This document shows positions 5,469 to 6,779 of a stretch of DNA of 6,779 nucleotides, piece after piece. Numbering within the stretch: the first letter of the stretch is position 1; every line of letters starts with the position of its first letter. The notes beneath the pieces are model-generated. The model saw only the letters and a program-made list of their open reading frames with translations. It was not told the origin of the DNA and did no database searches. The stretch is from Methanocorpusculum sp. (GTDB taxonomy: Archaea; Halobacteriota; Methanomicrobia; Methanomicrobiales; Methanocorpusculaceae). The DNA lies in NCBI GenBank assembly GCA_029987395.1, contig DALTVX010000105.1, positions 1 through 6,779 of the forward strand, read 5' to 3'. The translations under genes were made by a program, and so were the position numbers.

Positions 5469-6779
5469 ATGCTAGAAAACGAATATCAGCTTGAATACTT
5501 CAAAGAAAACGGATTCATCCGCAAAATCTGTAAAAAATGCGGGTATGCATTTTGGACTCTTGACCCAAACAGAGAGATCTGCGGCGATGCACCGTGCGAA
5601 CCATATCAGTTCATCGGGGACCCTATCTTCAAAAAACATAACCTTGTGGAGATGCGGGAAGCATACCTCTCCTTCTTCGAGAGAAACGGCCACACGAGGA
5701 TAGAAAGATATCCGGTAGCTGCAAGATGGCGTGACGATATCTACCTCACCATAGCGTCCATTGCTGATTTCCAACCGTTTGTAACGAGTGGGGTCTGTCC
5801 CCCACCAGCAAACCCGCTGACGATCTCACAGCCTTGTATCCGACTCAATGATTTGGATAATGTCGGAAGATCAGGCAGGCATTTCACCTGTTTTGAGATG
5901 ATGGCACATCACGCCTTCAATACAGATGAGAAGCCGATCTACTGGAAAGATCACTGTCTTGAACTCTGCAGCGGATTTGTTGAATCTCTTGGCGGCGATA
6001 TATTCAATCTCACCTACAAAGAAAACCCGTGGTTCGGCGGAGGGAATGCCGGAGCAAGTGTCGAGGTCTTAATGGGTGGCCTCGAAGTAGCCACACTCGT
6101 TTTCATGAATCTTTCCCGGAAAAACTCAGGCAAACCTCCGGTAAGCATTGAGGGCAAAGATTACTATGAGATGCCTCTGAGGATCGTCGACACTGGATAT
6201 GGACTAGAGCGGTTCACCTGGGCATCCTGTGGTACACCTACCGCGTATGATGCGGTTTTCCCTGAGATGATCCCGCGTATTCTTACATCAGCAGGAATGG
6301 AGGATCATCTTGATAACCCGGAGATCGAGCGCATTTTAGGTTTGAATGCAAAATTTGCCGGTCTCATGGATATCCGCGGCGAAAAGATCCGTGATCTGAG
6401 ACAGCAGGTCGCCAACGCGACGAACATCTCTCTTTCAAAACTGGAAGAGATCATCGTCCCGATGGAAAGTGTGTATGCTCTTTGCGACCACACCAGGTGC
6501 CTTGCGTATATGCTCGGTGATCTTATCGTCCCGTCCAATGTCCGCGAAGGATATCTGGCCCGTCTTGTACTCAGGCGCAGTATCAGAATGATGCAGGACC
6601 TGAAACTCGACGAGGACCTTGGTGATCTTGTGGTTTCTCAGATGAAAACGGTCGGTCTTGCCAACTTTGAGCAGGATGAGGATATCGTTAGACACATCAT
6701 CAGTCGTGAGGTCGAGAAGTATGATACGACCATCGAACGCGGGACCAGAACTGTTCAGCGTGTTGGACAGTCGTATGTC
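5469..6779 (+). CDS. alaS: Alanyl-tRNA synthetase, archaeal type, 3' end cut by window
   Basis: The first 437 residues of an enzyme that attaches alanine to tRNA(Ala) in the cytoplasm; archaeal AlaRS is about 900 residues, so roughly half is present. The N-terminal extension before the catalytic core has four cysteines (C21, C24, C38, C43), a likely zinc-binding feature of archaeal AlaRS. The class II core follows: motif 1 region (MREAYLSFFERNGH, 62-75, through the TSG at 106-108), motif 2 region (RLNDLDNVGRSGRHFTCFE, 125-143) and motif 3 with GYGLER at 243-248. The tRNA-recognition helical region shows CDHTR at 339-343 and REGYLARLVLRR at 359-370. The editing domain and C-Ala domain lie beyond the window. 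The frame is unbroken to the last base. It is separated from the upstream operon by 142 bases with its own promoter-like elements and probably has nothing to do with the transporter. Confidence 0.97.
   Translation, partial: MLENEYQLEYFKENGFIRKICKKCGYAFWTLDPNREICGDAPCEPYQFIGDPIFKKHNLVEMREAYLSFFERNGHTRIERYPVAARWRDDIYLTIASIADFQPFVTSGVCPPPANPLTISQPCIRLNDLDNVGRSGRHFTCFEMMAHHAFNTDEKPIYWKDHCLELCSGFVESLGGDIFNLTYKENPWFGGGNAGASVEVLMGGLEVATLVFMNLSRKNSGKPPVSIEGKDYYEMPLRIVDTGYGLERFTWASCGTPTAYDAVFPEMIPRILTSAGMEDHLDNPEIERILGLNAKFAGLMDIRGEKIRDLRQQVANATNISLSKLEEIIVPMESVYALCDHTRCLAYMLGDLIVPSNVREGYLARLVLRRSIRMMQDLKLDEDLGDLVVSQMKTVGLANFEQDEDIVRHIISREVEKYDTTIERGTRTVQRVGQSYV

Noticed and set aside
5491..5703. 70-codon + strand frame within the start of alaS
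   Set aside because: It is out of frame with clear AlaRS coding sequence and shows no domain or ribosome site.

Overview
The window looks like a stretch of a methanogenic archaeal chromosome, most likely from the order Methanomicrobiales (a Methanocorpusculum-like organism is my best guess, not a firm identification). Three things point there: an alanyl-tRNA synthetase with the archaeal-type N-terminal cysteine cluster, modular PKD/DUF4430 surface proteins rich in N-glycosylation sequons, and a BtuD-type ATPase with the long C-terminal extension known from archaeal cobalamin transporters. All genes that I can support lie on the + strand.

Layout. Bases 3-1691 hold the 3' part of a large secreted surface protein. 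In order it has the end of one DUF4430 (transcobalamin C-terminal-like) domain, a PKD domain, a long beta-rich region ending in a PGF motif, a complete second DUF4430 domain and a C-terminal beta-rich tail. Directly after it, behind a strong Shine-Dalgarno sequence, is a small surface protein (1703-2353) with a signal peptide, a Pro/Thr-rich stalk and a C-terminal membrane anchor. After a 57-base gap come a FecCD/BtuC-type permease (2411-3358), its ATPase (3355-4575, ATGA overlap) with a fused extra domain, and a TIM-barrel sugar-phosphate isomerase/endonuclease IV-like protein (preferred start 4598, end 5326). A 142-base intergenic region then leads to alaS (5469 to the window edge, cut at residue 437).

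How the genes may work together. The first five genes read as one uptake module, most plausibly for corrinoids. DUF4430 surface proteins would capture the ligand outside the cell, BtuC and BtuD would import it, and a metal-dependent TIM-barrel enzyme of unknown substrate would act inside. No periplasmic-binding-protein (BtuF-like) gene is visible here. Either it lies elsewhere or the surface proteins supply part of that role. The corrinoid assignment rests on domain families and gene order, so heme or siderophore uptake cannot be excluded. alaS looks like an independent housekeeping gene with its own promoter. No tRNA, rRNA, CRISPR array, insertion sequence or recognisable riboswitch was seen.
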